A DNA stretch of 64,000 bases from Linepithema humile (GCF_040581485.1 NC_090132.1:868001-932000), one strand, 5' to 3'; shown: positions 39,276 through 50,061, counted from the stretch's first letter. Notes: generated by a model from the letters alone, not told the origin. A program made the numbers and translations.

Positions 39276-42200
39276 GTTGTATGCTCTACATACCTGATTT
39301 GAAGCCGCACTATCGAGACCGCTTGTTGGTTCGTCTAATAACAAAACGGACGGATTCGTGATTATTTCCACACCGATAGAGAGTCTTTTCCGTTCTCCAC
39401 CGCTTAATTTGTTCGCCAATGTATCCAGACAATCCGACAAACCGAGACTGTCCGCGATTTCATTTACCTGATAGAAATAATGATTTAATGTATTGTATAA
39501 ATTAAATTGCAATTACTGTAATGAGTAATAGTTCAAAAATTTAATTTAATTTCTCTAAAATAAAAATTTAATTACTCTACGATGTTTTGCTATCAATTAT
39601 ATAATTTTATCATTTATTGTACTTGCTATCATTTATATACTTCATCAATAGTTATGTATAAAATTAATTAACATATATAATGGTATAAATCAGTGATGAG
39701 CAACCTTTGTTCTGCAGTGTGCCAAAATTGAAAATTAATATTTTATACGGGTCGCGACAAACACAATATATATATTAAATACTTAAATATATTAATAAAA
39801 AAAAATTTAATTTATAAAGTGGAATTCGTTATATTTTCGACAATGAAACTTTTTTTTAAATTTGATTTACTTTTTATTAGTGATACTTTTAATATATGTA
39901 TACACAGGTATATGTACATATGTATATTTTTTTGATCAGAAGAAATTAAATATGTAGCTGCTGTTTAATTAATGAGATATTTGGCTCTGTTTCAACAAGC
40001 TTTTCAATATTGGGAGGTATGTTTGCTAAAATTTTAACACTTCAGCTAAATAAAGTGCAACGTTTTGGCAGGCCGCAGATAAGTAGTCGGAGGGCCGCAG
40101 ATTGCTCATCACTGGTATAAATTATTATTTGTTTAAAATTAATTAATATGTATTTAACACGTTTAAGATTTTTTCACTTACAATCAGATAAATTTTTTGC
40201 TTGCTTTGTTTAACATCGAGTTTAAATCGAGCCGCAATGTAGAGCGTTTCTTTAGTCGTGAGAAACGGCAGTAAAGAGAATTGTTGCGGCACGTAGCACA
40301 TTTGTTTGCGAAAAGTCATCCCTTTGTTTTGTACAACGCCGTTTATCGTGATGGTGCCCTTAACATTCAACAATCGTTCGCCAGTTACGATTTTCAGCAT
40401 AGTTGTCTTTCCCGCACCGGAAGGACCAATTATCATCGTGATTTTTCCCGGTTCAAAGCGTCCTGTTACATCGTGCAAGATTGTTTTCTTCATACCTATC
40501 ATTAAATATTTTAATGACATATTATTATGAGATTTAACACGCGCAACACATAAATCTTAAAAATATCTTAAAAAAACGTCGAAAAAAAATTATAATAATA
40601 TATCGTCTAGACAGCATTTACGTTTTCCTCAAATTTAGTGCATTAATATATGCATATTGCGTATTATGTGTATTATGCATTCACAAACAACCATTACGTT
40701 TTAAAAATAAAATATCAAGGACATTTAAAAAAAGTCTAAAAGACATTTATAAGAAGATGCCTAAGTTTTTTTAAAATGTTTTTTTCAACATCTTTTAGAC
40801 ATTTTTTGAATACGTGCGTTCTACAAGAAAATAATGATGAAAATATTTTATAATCTCTGTCAAATTTTATTAGCTTGTACACAACAATAAGCTTGTATAC
40901 AGGGTGTCCAATAATTGCTGAATCACCTCTCGGATGCAGGTAGAGCGGGTTAAACCGAGTAGAAAAGTCCTCTATCGTTTTGCGATTTTCGCCATAATTA
41001 ATGAGAAATTAATTAAAGAAGATCGGCCAATTTGCGCGAGTCTAAGCGCGCGGCGAGAAGAGACAACCCGTTGTTACGTGATCGCTAGGACGCAAGGATC
41101 TAGCGTTACACACCGCTCGTATGTGCCGTTGTCATTCATAGAGCGCTCCTTCCAACGATTTATCGCGCGCCTAGTAACCAAATAACAGTGGGCTATATCA
41201 CCACGGGTCTCTTCTCGCCGCGCTCTTAAACTCGCGTGAATTGGCCGATATTTTTTAATTAATTCCTCATTAATTATTGCGAAAATCGCAAAATGATAGA
41301 GGACTTTTCTATTCGGTTTAAACCGCTCTACCTACACCCGAGAGGTAATTCAGCAATTATCGGACACCCTGTATATCTTATTTGTGGAAAAAAAACGAAT
41401 TTTACATATACAGAGTGTCCCATTTTAAATGGGCACTCCGAATAACTTCGAAAGAAGTGATTTTCAAAGAAAATGACCCAGACAAAAGTTATTGGGCTTG
41501 GAGGGGGACATCCGATGATGACATTGGTTTAACCTAGGATGTACATGCCAAGATTATATGGAGGTCAACTTTGTTTTTTTAAATGGTTAAACTAAACCTT
41601 ATTTTTGATTCCAAAATCTAATAGCTGGTGTCAAGAGCTTTTCAAAACACTATAATAAAGTTATTTTTTATTAAGTACTTTTCGAGTTAGATATAAAATA
41701 TCTTGTAAAACATTCAGTTTTTGAGAATTTTACCTTAATACTTTTATGCACAAAATAATGAGACAAATGAATTGGTATAAAGAAAACATAGTTGCTTTTA
41801 AGAAAAAATATGTAATTTGCAACATGCAGCTGCATACTTTTTTTTAAAAGCAACTGTTTTTTTTTATACAAATTAATTTTCTGAACCCTACAACTTTTGT
41901 TTAAAACGTTTTTCTCTAAACGTTTTTCTAAAAAGATATTTCAATGGGTCTTTTAAAATGGGACACCCTGTATAACTCGAATAACGTAATGAGGTCACCA
42001 AATATATGTGTAGTAAGCAAAAGATTTTATTTTATACGAAAAATGATGTAATTCAGTAATGCTATTTCCAGCTCCGAGCACCATAAAACCGTGTACATGT
42101 ATTGCGCAGCTTTTTTTCGGCTTATGCGTAATCAGATTAGTTAGACCTTGAAATGATATTATATGACTTATATCGGTGAATCTCTTTTTTTGAATACTCC

Positions 42201-42985
42201 ATCAATATTTCGGCTTTCGACTGGTCTTAGTTTTTTCTTAGAATATTACTTTGGCATTTCAAAATTTTGAGGATAAAACTAAAATGGATTTTATAAACTA
42301 ATGGCACTGAAATTTCTCAACAGCTTCACGAGAGCTTCAACAGCTTCATCAATTAGATAAGCAATCTAAACTCACAAAAACAATTAATTTATCAAGCCGC
42401 ATGCTCCAACATGCTCCAGTATTACATATACTATAGATTGGAGCATGCTGGGGTATTCTACACGAACAAAATGTATATGAGCAACACATGTTTAACCACA
42501 AGTATAGTCTGCTCGTTTCCTATCTCTACGCCTAAGTGAAGCGCGTATAGAGAATGCTAGGAAGAGTATGTGTGACAGAGAAAAGGATTCTATTCTATTC
42601 AAAGTCTTCTTACTTTTTCCAAATTTCGACACTACTAAGGTCACGAGCAATCTATACTTACTACGTCTATGTGTTTAACTCATTAAAAACTTCAATATTT
42701 ATTCGAGTATTATCACCAGTTATCTTTTTTGGCCGAAAAACGACGAAAGAAACGTGTGCAAGCGAATGTTATGGTATTGATAACGCAAGCCAGTTACATA
42801 AATGATGAAATAAATTTATCTTTACCATTGCGAGAAATTGAATAACAGAGATCGTTAAATTCAATGCACAGCTGCGAATTGCGTTTCTTCTCGGGTTCTA
42901 TCAATTTCTCAGATTCCTGCAAGTGAATCTTAGGACCGTCGTCAATCATTTTGATCGTTACCAAATCGTTATTATTTGTTCCCAT
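35891..42985 (-). CDS. ABCG half-transporter B
   Basis: Eleven coding exons on the minus strand: 42985-42826, 40495-40182, 39467-39294, 39147-38937, 38675-38568, 37664-37519, 37433-37265, 36936-36836, 36721-36566, 36302-36184 and 36116-35891. They total 627 codons plus stop, all phases closing. Key parts: N-terminal LCIEFNDLCYSISRNG, Walker A GPSGAGKT, signature LSGGERKR, Walker B LLLDEPTSGLDSAAS and H-loop AIHQPSSQM. A lysine-rich linker (SRKKRPKN) precedes six hydrophobic helices; the coupling segment is LQEHLNNWYSLRSYY. This is an intact half-transporter expected to dimerise in a membrane. The introns are loaded with transposons, and intron 1 alone is 2.3 kb. The donor of exon 9 (GTGCTA) is weak, so that junction is the least certain. 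Confidence 0.88.
36988..37085. mobile_element. Short palindromic MITE, CCCAG-type ends
   Basis: The arms start CCCCAGGGAGAAATACAGG on the left and CCAGTGAGAAATACAGG on the complement of the right. They continue as complementary AAACGTCTAATAGACG repeats, so nearly the whole ~98 bp folds on itself. It lies in an intron of ABCG-B. Its termini resemble those of the element at 51166-51288. Confidence 0.65.
37931..38498. repeat. Long inverted-repeat element with internal tandem repeat
   Basis: Two arms of about 190-200 bp (37931-38124 and 38305-38498) are complementary with scattered differences. The centre contains a ~70-bp unit present twice in tandem (about 38148-38219 and 38227-38292). No transposase is encoded. 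It lies within an intron of ABCG-B and is a foldback-type non-autonomous element of unknown superfamily. Confidence 0.75.
39231..39275. repeat. (CT)n microsatellite
   Basis: A CT-dinucleotide tract with one T interruption. On the coding (minus) strand it is a GA tract about 20-60 nt inside the intron that follows ABCG-B exon 3, close to the splice donor at 39293. Confidence 0.9.
39691..40114. mobile_element. hAT MITE with 8-bp target duplication
   Basis: Ends are CAGTGATGAGCAA and TTGCTCATCACTG. The flanks are the perfect 8-bp duplication GTATAAAT at 39683-39690 and 40115-40122, which fits the nTnnnnAn preference of hAT transposases. The element is 424 bp, has no transposase, and lies in an ABCG-B intron. 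Confidence 0.85.
40900..41371. mobile_element. Foldback element A (CAGGGTGTCC ends, TA flanks)
   Basis: A 472-bp element starting CAGGGTGTCC and ending GGACACCCTG, flanked by TA on both sides. The arms (about 40900-41068 and 41204-41371) are complementary over ~165 bp. Each arm carries the motif AAAAGTCCTCTATCRTTTT followed by an AT-rich conserved block. That motif is also present in the elements at 44267 and 45236. No coding capacity. It lies in ABCG-B intron 1. TA duplication suggests Tc1/mariner-type mobilisation. Confidence 0.8.
41411..41970. mobile_element. MITE with CAGRGTGTCCCATTTTAAA ends
   Basis: The left end CAGAGTGTCCCATTTTAAA and the right end TTTTAAAATGGGACACCCTG are complementary over ~19 bp with one mismatch, and both are flanked by TA. 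The element is 560 bp without the long arms of its neighbour 40 bp away. The interior has no recognisable coding sequence. TIR and TA flanks fit Tc1/mariner-type non-autonomous elements. Confidence 0.7.
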
Positions 42986-44266
42986 CTTGAAAACACTTTG
43001 TGAATCTATTTATTGTCAATTAATTACTCGAACAGCCAATCAGTTTCACACTGCACAGCCAAGGCCGCGGGTAGATATAATAAATACTAATGCTTGCTTC
43101 TACCAACGTAGATTAACTTTAATTTCGATTGAATTTACTTTTCTTAGAGTTCTTAGAACTCGAAAAAGATAAAGAGTAAGTTAAACCGAGATTAAAATTA
43201 ATCTACATTAGTGAAAATGGGCATAAGTCTTGTATTTTTTATGAAACGGAGAAAGTACTCGCACTCACGGCTTCATGCGTTGACCGACTTCTTATTTATA
43301 TTGTATGTACGTCCAGTATTAAGCGCCTTTTACTTTTACTCGAAGCAAAACAAGAAGCGGCACGTTCGCGAAGTATCATGCGTGAATTCCCGCTTGCAAC
43401 TGTCGAGTCGTACAATGTCCATAACAGCCACAGCTGCCGACTCAGCTCCGCATGATAAGTAGATACGGTGAATTAAATGATTATAATCTGATGACTGATC
43501 TTATGTAGAATTTTTAATACATTACAGGTTCTGTTTCTAATACATTAAATAAGAAATATTAGAAATTGTACAAAGTTATGAATTTTGTAATTTTTATGCT
43601 TGTAAAAATTTTAATTGCCAAGTCAATTTCGAGCGTGAAACTTTCTTAAATTGATCTTTTTTGTAAAAACGAGTGATATTACAGTCAACATGTTAATTCG
43701 CAAAAATTATTGGCCTTGAGAAGAATAATGCCTTAGACCGGTTTACTTTCTGTTTTATATTTTGTAAGGACCGAAGAGGCGCCGAGAAAGGAGCTAAAAG
43801 TGTAAAACGGAACAGACAGATGAAAACAAATGTAAGTAAAATTGCATAAAAATAGATTGTGAGAATAAATGATGATATCATGATTGGATTTAACAAATTA
43901 TTTTTTTATTTGCTTATCAAATTATTTAACAATATCATATAAATATATGTTACATAAATTTAACATAATCGCATAGATTATAGAAGTAAGTCTTAAGGGG
44001 GGACGTCTACCTAGAGGAGTGAAAAATACATGCTCTTTTGGAATTTTTTTTTAAATAACCAATAAATTTTTATTAATAAAGAGTAGCCTATCATAAAATG
44101 TACATTTTAAAGATATTATAAGAATTTTTTTATGACAAAATTATTAAAAATAACTGAAATATAGGCCATGTCGTGGACGTTCTTTTTTTGGAGACATTGT
44201 GCGGTGATCACTATATCTCGAAACAGGATCATCTAAAATAAAAAATTCGAAAAATTCTAGATTATA

Positions 44267-44730
44267 CAGGGTGTTTCATAATGTCCGTGCCAACACTCGT
44301 GTGCGGATAGAGTGCGATAAACTGAATAGAAAAGTCCTTTATCGTTTTGCAATTTTTGCAATAATAATTGAGATATTAATTAAAAAGGATTGATTGAATA
44401 TTTGTGCGTTGCACGCGGCTAGATTATGGGCTGTACACTTTAGGCGTGACAGCAACGAGGATCGCACGGCAACGAAAAATAACAATGCATAACAAGAGCA
44501 AGAGTAATACGTATTGTTATTTTTCGTTGCCGTGTAATCCTCGTTGCTGTCACGCCTAGAATGTACAGCCCATGGTCTAGCCGCGTGCAACGCGCGATTA
44601 TTCGTTATCCTTTTTAATTAATATCTCAATTATTATTGCAAAAATTGCAAAATGGTACAGGACTTTTCTATTCAGTTTACCGCATTCTACCCACACACGA
44701 GCGCTGGCACGGACATTATGAAACACCCTG
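44267..44730. mobile_element. Foldback element B (CAGGGTGTTTC ends, TA flanks)
   Basis: A 464-bp element that is palindromic almost throughout, with arms of ~220 bp and a central spacer of only ~20 bp near 44490-44512. Ends are CAGGGTGTTTCATAATGTCC and its complement, flanked by TA. Each arm carries AAAAGTCCTTTATCGTTTT or a close variant plus the AT-rich block shared with element A. No protein is encoded. It is expected to form a strong hairpin if transcribed. Confidence 0.85.
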
Positions 44731-45235
44731 TATATTAGATTATCTAAAAATCAATTTTTGAAAAATTGAGAATAAAAATTTCAGATAAAATGGCGGTGTA
44801 ATCGGCGATTAAAATATCGATTTTTTGCCAAAAAATTGCTCATTTTTTGTGTGTAAAGAAAAAGTAAGCAAACCCCCCCCTCCCCCGTAGACTTTTAAAT
44901 TTTTATTTCTTAAATAAGCTTGTAAAATTTGAAGCAAATCGATCGACTGATTTTTTAGTTATAACCCAGGTAGCACATGTTTGTTTCAGAAACGTTTCAC
45001 AAATGTTTTTTTGAAACGTTTTATAACGGTTTTTAAAAACGGAATGTTTTATAATGTTCTTAAAAATGTTTCTCGTTGGTTAAAATGTCAATCCGAAAAA
45101 CGTTAAGAGAAACGTCATTTTTTTGACAAAAACCGTTTAAGAAACGATTAAAAAAACGTTTTTTTTTTATCCACGCGTAAAAAAAATGTATTTTTTCTCA
45201 CGGAATTAATAAAATAATACATTCATATACAGGTC

Positions 45236-45517
45236 TCGCGAGACTTGTCCCACCGGGAACAGGGAGGTAGATGGGATCGAAATAAATATAAAAGTCCTTT
45301 ACCGTTTTACGATATTTGCAATAATAAACGAGATATTAATTTTTACATTTCGACTAATGAGAGCGCGTCGAGAGAAGTGCTCCAGCCGCTCAAGTCTAGT
45401 CCGGCTCGGCGCGGTGCGGTAGAATGTGAGCCGGACGCCGAACCACGGCGCGTTTCCCCTCTTGCCTCTCCAACGCGCCGCCCGCAGCCAATGTATGATA
45501 GATTGTGTGTATATATA
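45236..45517. repeat. Half copy of the foldback A/B family
   Basis: Contains AAAAGTCCTTTACCGTTTT followed by the same AT-rich block (GCAATAATAAACGAGATATT) seen in elements A and B, then a GC-rich segment at 45365-45490. The complementary second arm is missing. It is cut off where the large palindrome begins. Confidence 0.6.
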
Positions 45518-46781
45518 CAGGGTGTCCCTAAATTCGCGCCCACGAAATACAAGGCGTGATACTTTAGGCTAAAAGAAACAACTTTTTCTTTTAGCAAAAT
45601 TGCGTGCGATAAGTAGTTTTTGAAGGAGAGCAGGTTGAAGTAAACCAATAAGCGTTCTGGTGTAAGTGGCGCTCAGGGCCGGCGCGCGCGCTTCGCTCAC
45701 TAGTATCAAATTCTTGACTAGTATTTACAAGTAATGTTAAAACATTAATGCTTTGTTATAACTAGTTTACTATGAATTTATTTGTATTTTAGTTATGATT
45801 TTATTTTAATTATACATATGATTAGTTAGACTATACTTAGGACTCAAATAATAAGAATCAACTTAAATACTGAACCGTCATCTTTTTCCATATTGTATTA
45901 TTTAAAAAGTGAATAATTAACAAAATAAATATTGCTTTTATTTCTTACGTAATAAAAGAATGAAAGAATTGTCTGATTTCGTAGATCTATCTGAAAATAG
46001 AGACAAATGTAAATAGTAATGTGCTTTGCGAGCTAAACGTTTCTATTCTTCTAAATTTTTTTCTTTTTTCATCATTTTCTTACATTTTGGAAAATTTTCT
46101 ACAAAAATATCAATTGTGCCGCCGGTATTAGCATAACCCAAGGTACACCACGAGGAGGTTGCACGGTCGGACTTGTACCTCGCGCGCGCGCGCGCACAAT
46201 TGATATTTTTGTAGAAAATTTTCCAAAATGTAAGAAAATAATGAAAAAAAAAAAATTTAGAAGAATAGAAACGTTTAGCTCGCAAAGCACATTACTATTT
46301 ACATTTGTCTCTATTTTCAGATAGATTTACGAAATCAGACAATTCTTTCATTTTTTTATTACGTAAGAAATAAAAGCAATATTTATTTTGTTAATTATTC
46401 ACTTTTTAAATAATACAATATAGAAAAAGATGACGGTTCAGTATTCAAGTTGATTCTTATTATTTGAGTCCTAAGTATAGTCTAACTAATCATATGTATA
46501 ATTAAAATAAAATCATAACTAAAATACAAATAAATTCATAGTAAACTAGTTATAACAAAGCATTAATGTTTTAACATTACTTGTAAATACTAGTCAAGAA
46601 TTTGATACTAGTGAGTGAAGCGCGCGCGTCGGCCCTGAGCGCCACTTACACCAGAACGCTTATTGGTTTACTTCAACCTGCTCTCCTTCAAAAACTACTT
46701 ATCGCACGCAATTTTGCTAAAGGAAAAAGTTGTTTCTTTTAGCCTAAAGTATCACGCCTTGTATTCCGTGGGCGCGAATTT

Positions 46782-46786
<5 letters not shown>
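45518..46786. repeat. Near-perfect palindrome, ~595-bp arms
   Basis: The left arm (45525-46119) and right arm (46194-46786) are reverse complements with only scattered differences, separated by a 74-bp loop containing a GC tract. The left outer end is CAGGGTGTCCC, like other elements here. On the right the corresponding end is replaced by a TA tract. Matching open frames on opposite strands (45343-45648 minus and 46663-46851 plus) are mirror images caused by the symmetry and should not be read as genes. Confidence 0.9.

Positions 46787-46820
<34 letters not shown>
46787..46820. repeat. (TA)n microsatellite
   Basis: A pure TA tract directly at the right end of the large palindrome. It is followed by an isolated CAGGGTGTTC terminus at about 46821. 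Confidence 0.9.
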
Positions 46821-46823
<3 letters not shown>

Positions 46824-47039
46824 GGTGTTCTATTTTAACTTAGCAACGTAATATCTCGAAAACAATGCAGTTATAAAAAAAATGTTTCAAAAAATGTTTC
46901 CTGTTATTATTAATGTAAAAATTAAAAATTTTTTAAAGACATGGAAAAAACGTTTCTTGATGCTTGACGGTTAAAAAATATTAGATACATATAGGAAATG
47001 TATATGAAACGAGTATGCTACCTGGGAATGGTCACCGAC

Positions 47040-47430
47040 TTGGAAAATGTGATTTTGATGACAAAAACGCGTTTCAAGTTTTGTGTCATGTTTACACCTA
47101 AATAAAAAATTAATTTTATAACTTTATACTGAATTACATCAATTCCTGATCCATATAATAGTCTTTCTGCATCAGCTGCTATCTTTAAAACTTCAATTTG
47201 GTCTTGTCTATGACGCTGTCTTGCCTCGCGTGTACTTTGTTGCGCGCGATTGTTAGCCTTTTTTATGTGCTTCTCATCCTTCTTCGCCGCATGCAAATGA
47301 GTATACATTCAGATTCATGTGACTCGCACCAATCTTTTAATTCCCCAGTGCCTTCCTTTTTATTCCAAAATTCACACGTTTTACAATAAGAACTTTTAAC
47401 AAGAATTTTGCCGCTGTACACTGTTAAATC
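47040..47430 (-). pseudogene. Deleted Mutator-like transposase remnant
   Basis: On the minus strand one frame reads a Cys-rich N-terminal type segment (GKILVKSSYCKTCEFWNKK...WCESHESEC, about 47430-47310). After a frameshift the neighbouring frame reads a Lys/Arg/Gln-rich tail ending ERLLYGSGID (about 47300-47135). From memory, both pieces resemble opposite ends of an insect transposase-like ORF annotated as Mutator-like, with the catalytic middle missing. The call rests on recalled family features, so confidence is moderate. It cannot make an active transposase. Confidence 0.5.
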
Positions 47431-47802
47431 TGTAGTGTCAAATTATACTCGAATTGTGTCACTTTTAACTATTTCCATATGTCGCCACTGCTCCTACTAA
47501 ATATGTCGTTAATTTAACTGACAATAAAGTTAAATAATTTAATTTAAAAAATGTATTACATTTGACTAAAATTTAGTTTATTTCTTACTATGTGCATATG
47601 TTAATGTAAACTTTTGATTTAATCAAAAATGACTCACTATTGTGTTTTAATTTACTAATATCATTAATCTACAATGTGTCAAAAATTACTCATTACTTTG
47701 GTTAAATATTACTATTCTTATCGTTATTCTAAGCACAGAGTGATAAATAATTAAACTTATTATACATAGTTATATTTAAAAAATTATACAAACACATTTT
47801 AA

Positions 47803-48194
47803 TAGAGTCCGACCGAAATTTCGGTTTCGGTTTCGGTTACGGCCAGTTTCGGCCAAAAATCAAGGTTTCGGCTTAATTTCGATTTCGGCCGAAACTAAAA
47901 AAAGTGGTTTTGGTCGGACTCTACTTTATAATATATTATTTTTTATTTTGTAATATTGCGTTTTATTTGTAAAAAATACTTTATATTTTAATAAGATATT
48001 AATAAATCATATTTTAAAAACAATACATAAATTTTACACATTTTCCAACGGTTTTTTAAAAATCATATAGCTTTTTATAAAACTCCTCCAAAAATTTTGG
48101 TTTCTGTTTCGGTTTCGGCCAAAATTGAGTAAAAACCGAATATTCGTTTTCGGTTTCGGCCGAAACTAAAAAAAGTAATTTCAGTCGGACTCTA
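47803..48194. mobile_element. hAT-type MITE (TAGAGTCCGACC ends) with perfect 8-bp duplication
   Basis: Ends are TAGAGTCCGACCGAAAT and its complement. The flanks are the perfect 8-bp duplication CATTTTAA at 47795-47802 and 48195-48202. The interior is rich in TTTCGGTTTCGG-like repeats. A second copy of the right end (TCGGACTCTA) lies internally at 47924-47933 without a matching duplication. Total 392 bp, no transposase. Confidence 0.85.
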
Positions 48195-48549
48195 CATTTT
48201 AATACATTTTAAGTATAAATAGGGTAAATATAAATATGTATCATGTATGTATGTGTACATATGTTTTATTCTGAAAGCAACCCAAATTCACTGCAGAGAG
48301 CATCTTGTTGCCGTGAATATCGTCGTACAAATTCTGCATCTATCTAAAAGATAGATATTACTTTCCTTTTCTTCTTTTTTTTTTGCAAATTAGCACTCTT
48401 TCTATTATAAATTAAGTAGCACTTCAGGCACTCTTAGAAGTATACAGCTTATTTGACGGTATTTTCTACACGGCTTGTTATCGCTCATAGCAATGCCACC
48501 GCTATTCATTTATTTTATTGGATAGTAGCGCTGCTTACTTTGAAACTAA

Positions 48550-49463
48550 TAGCGTTTTTCACTGAGCCGCACTGAGTGCGCACCGAAAACTTGTTATGTA
48601 GCAGCAGCACTGTACGAGGTTGCCGAAAGTACGAATTTCTTGCACTCCCAGCTAAACAATAAACTACATGTGTCAAGTGCCAAAAAGTGCAATATTTCTG
48701 GATTTACGAAAAATGATGGAACAATAAGAGAAATTAAACATTTGCTTTAAAGTCAATAATGACATGCTATCATTAAAACTTCAATCAAGTGAAATAGATT
48801 TATTCAATAAATTGATAATGTGTCAAAAATGATAATATGTCCAATTCAGCAGAGATAGATTTACTACCTCCGTGAGTTCTATCAGACGGATAGAATTGTG
48901 AAATTGCGTAAATATCAATTATTTTATAAGCTGTTGCTCTTGCAACACGAAAATGACTTTTGAACTGTAACAATAATATATAGTTATTTGTAGCACTTAT
49001 ATACAACACATGTATATATTTTTTCACATAATACAATACCAATACAGTACAATAAACAATACCTGTACAGCAACAATTAAATTATTAATAAATAATAAAT
49101 ATATAATCACGACTTACGTCCTTATCCGTAAGATTATATACAACATTAATAAAATTTTCGATTTTTGGAATTTTTTGTAGATTTCCTTTTGTTATTTCAT
49201 CTTCATCACTGCTAGATGATGAAGATAGCAAATCTAGCAATTGAAGAGCATTAAAAATATCGCGCGCTGCCATCTTGCACTCAACCGACACCGTCTCTTA
49301 GAGCTCGTGTCGAATTTATGCACTAACGTGCAAAAACTCGGCACTCAACTTCTCACTGAAACAGCGCGCTCCGTCTCCGTGCGCACCGAAACGCCCAGTG
49401 AAATACGTTGCCCTCATCTAGTGCGCACCCAGTGCGCACCAGTGCGACCAGTGAAAAACGCTA
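48550..49463. mobile_element. Deleted PIF/Harbinger element with TAA target duplication
   Basis: Ends are TAGCGTTTTTCACTG and CAGTGAAAAACGCTA, with further GTGCGCACC-type repeats inside both ends. The flanks are TAA at 48547-48549 and 49464-49466. A 3-bp TAA/TTA duplication is the PIF/Harbinger signature. The element is 914 bp and keeps only the start of a transposase on the minus strand. Confidence 0.8.
48835..49291 (-). pseudogene. 5' fragment of a Harbinger (HARBI1-like) transposase
   Basis: Two minus-strand pieces, 49291-49118 and 48964 down to about 48835, join in phase through a GT/AG intron. The first has an acidic Ser-rich start (MAARDIFNALQLLDLL then a Ser/Asp/Glu run). The second reads FKSHFRVARATAYKIID...SAELDILSFL, the N-terminal helical part typical of Harbinger transposases. 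The catalytic domain that should follow is absent, so this is an internally deleted copy. Confidence 0.6.
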
Positions 49464-50061
49464 TAAGCAATTCAACCACAGAAATGGGTTGATTAGATGT
49501 AGTTGTTTCTTTAAACACATGTTTTGTGTTAAAATAGTAATTTTCGACACATACGATAGTTAAAAATAACTAAATATTATTTAACTCACAAAATTGCTTT
49601 AAATTTGACCCTTTAATATTTAACAGTGTAGTATCCGATAACTGATGAAATGCCGTAGAGAGAACTAAAGCCTCATTTTTTTCTACATTTCGTCCCTGGA
49701 AGTTGTTAATTCTGATGTTTTTTCGAATACTTTAGCTATCTCTTGAATTTCTTGTTTTACAGCATTTTTTAGAATTAATTTGCAAATATTTGCCTACTTG
49801 TTTCAAACATTCGCGCGCGAGCGCTCTTTCGAGAAACATAATTTAGATGCCTACAAGTTTATCAGTTTTGTTTGGATTGACTTGAAATTTGCAGGGAATA
49901 TTTTTAAGATGTACTTCAAGAAAATATCAAAACCCAAAAATCGAAAGTTTCTAAGTAGGCGTTCTTCCTTAATAAATAGATCTGTTGATGTCATAAGTCA
50001 TTCACAGCATATGCAATTGTGAAACTTATGCAACATAATCCCGAGATCCCATGTTATTGTA

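Larger units (their letters stand above)
44964..47027. mobile_element. Outer MITE with CCCAGGTAGCA ends, split by nested insertions
   Basis: ACCCAGGTAGCACATG at 44964 is mirrored by GCTACCTGGG ending at 47026. Both flanks run into AAACGTTTTTT-rich sequence, as expected for two halves of one palindromic MITE. Everything between (45236-46820) is other repeat sequence, suggesting nested insertion. The TA flank is clear only on the left, so the pairing is an inference. Confidence 0.45.
42986..50061. other. Transposon-filled interval between ABCG-B and ABCG-C
   Basis: The left ~500 bp should hold the ABCG-B promoter; 43020-43470 is less AT-rich. The rest is mostly class II repeat remnants, listed separately. 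A stretch at 43990-44910, interrupted by element B, begins with a G run followed by ACGTCTAC and ends with a C run followed by GTAGACTT. It may be one further inverted-end element, but I could not define it. Confidence 0.5.

Noticed and set aside
40705..40815. Degenerate AAGTCTAAAAGACATT / CATCTTTTAGACATTT inverted repeat
   Set aside because: Probably a decayed relative of the MITE at 52560, but the ends cannot be placed and the pairing is weak.
43693..43896. Hydrophobic 67-codon minus-strand ORF
   Set aside because: Phe/Ile-rich frame in repeat-rich DNA. It shows no ABCG helix pattern and no adjoining exons.
45343..46851. Two similar ORFs on opposite strands sharing MVYFNLLSFKNYLSH
   Set aside because: They are mirror copies generated by the palindrome arms, with no recognisable domain and no codon-like pattern.
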